NCBI GenBank assembly: GCA_026552955.1
Contig: JAPMTS010000003.1
Coordinates: 231,763-271,946 of the forward strand
Length of the DNA: 40,184 bases
Direction: 5' to 3'
Origin: Candidatus Methanoperedens sp.
GTDB taxonomy: Archaea > Halobacteriota > Methanosarcinia > Methanosarcinales > Methanoperedenaceae
A program made the position numbers and the translations under genes. The stretch's first letter is position 1, and each line of letters starts with the position of its first letter. The notes under the pieces are model-generated. The model saw only the letters and a list, made by a program, of their open reading frames with translations. It did not search any database and was not told where the DNA came from. Positions 40,153-40,184 of the stretch are shown one piece after another.

Positions 40153-40184
40153 TTGTCCCTCAAAGTTCGGATTAGGTGCATTTG

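Larger units (their letters stand above)
36888..40184 (-). mobile_element. Four-gene serine-recombinase mobile element (partial at window edge)
   Basis: DUF5372, HTH, short ORF and large serine recombinase lie in the same orientation with tight spacing and SD sites at each start. The set resembles the y4bA-y4bD-type four-gene units known from rhizobial plasmids and other bacteria. The left boundary falls in the IS3 remnant at about 36886-36888. The right end is beyond the window. No terminal repeats can be confirmed. Confidence 0.7.

Noticed and set aside
1-40184. tRNA or rRNA genes
   Set aside because: I saw no cloverleaf-like or rRNA-like segment in the intergenic regions. A tRNAscan/Infernal run would be decisive.

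Overview
The window reads as a euryarchaeal chromosome of the MCR-containing lineages. It holds aIF2-gamma, Rpo7/RpoE', Spt4, S24e and S27ae in a classic archaeal order, archease with RtcB, a GTP-dependent dephospho-CoA kinase, and a seven-gene block of 'methanogenesis marker' proteins with the twin-ATPase AtwA. Added to this are a secreted c-type cytochrome (CxxCH motifs), an S-layer-style PGF-pre-PGF surface protein and an NrpRII-like regulator. Together these suggest a Methanosarcinales-type archaeon, most likely an ANME-2d / Ca. Methanoperedens relative. That placement is inference from gene content; no marker phylogeny was run.

Layout. 1-2.3 kb: a truncated membrane protein and the UPF0237 (ACT)-UPF0210 pair. 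2.6-10 kb: a cell-surface block with a repeat-rich secreted protein, a 1077-residue multi-spanning GT-C-like protein and a convergent, 3'-overlapping PMT-family mannosyltransferase. 10-11.5 kb: an unknown ribbon-helix-helix protein and a proline-rich tail-anchored protein. 12-14.3 kb: a DHA2 MFS exporter with MoaB, and a divergent winged-helix protein. 14.3-20.2 kb: a minus-strand information-processing block running aIF2-gamma, PIN, rpoE', spt4, GTP-DPCK, S24e, S27ae, wHTH, archease, rtcB. 20.3-22.5 kb: two genes with simple frameshifts (a cytochrome c and a GNAT acetyltransferase). 22.5-26.6 kb: slipin, NfeD, LarB, homoserine kinase, NrpRII-like. 26.7-28.5 kb: a plus-strand trio of unknown, DUF5611 and chorismate-lyase-like proteins. 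28.6-35.4 kb: the MCR-maturation operon atwA-mmp3-mmp6-mmp5-mmp15-mmp17-mmp7. 35.6-36.5 kb: prs. 36.5-40.2 kb: a graveyard of two fused insertion-sequence remnants abutting a four-gene serine-recombinase element that runs to the window edge.

How the genes work together. The seven-gene operon is tightly coupled (overlaps of 1-8 nt) and supplies the ATP-dependent activation machinery for methyl-coenzyme M reductase. Its usual partner mcrC is not in the window. The ribosomal/RNA-polymerase block couples translation, transcription and RNA repair. The surface protein and the two glycosyltransferases probably contribute to a glycosylated envelope.

Main points for a second look: (1) a 1-nt deletion inside an 18-bp tandem repeat that splits one cytochrome into two reading frames; (2) a homopolymer frameshift in the neighbouring GNAT gene; (3) a hairpin-plus-TATA element repeated on both sides of the cytochrome; (4) a double hairpin between archease and rtcB; (5) an apparent ATT start codon behind a perfect Shine-Dalgarno site; (6) the mosaic IS remnant and bacterial-looking recombinase element; (7) a two-gene unit of RHH regulator plus tail-anchored protein with no recognised family. 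I did not find a clear wholly new system. The best candidates for novelty are (3), (4) and (7).
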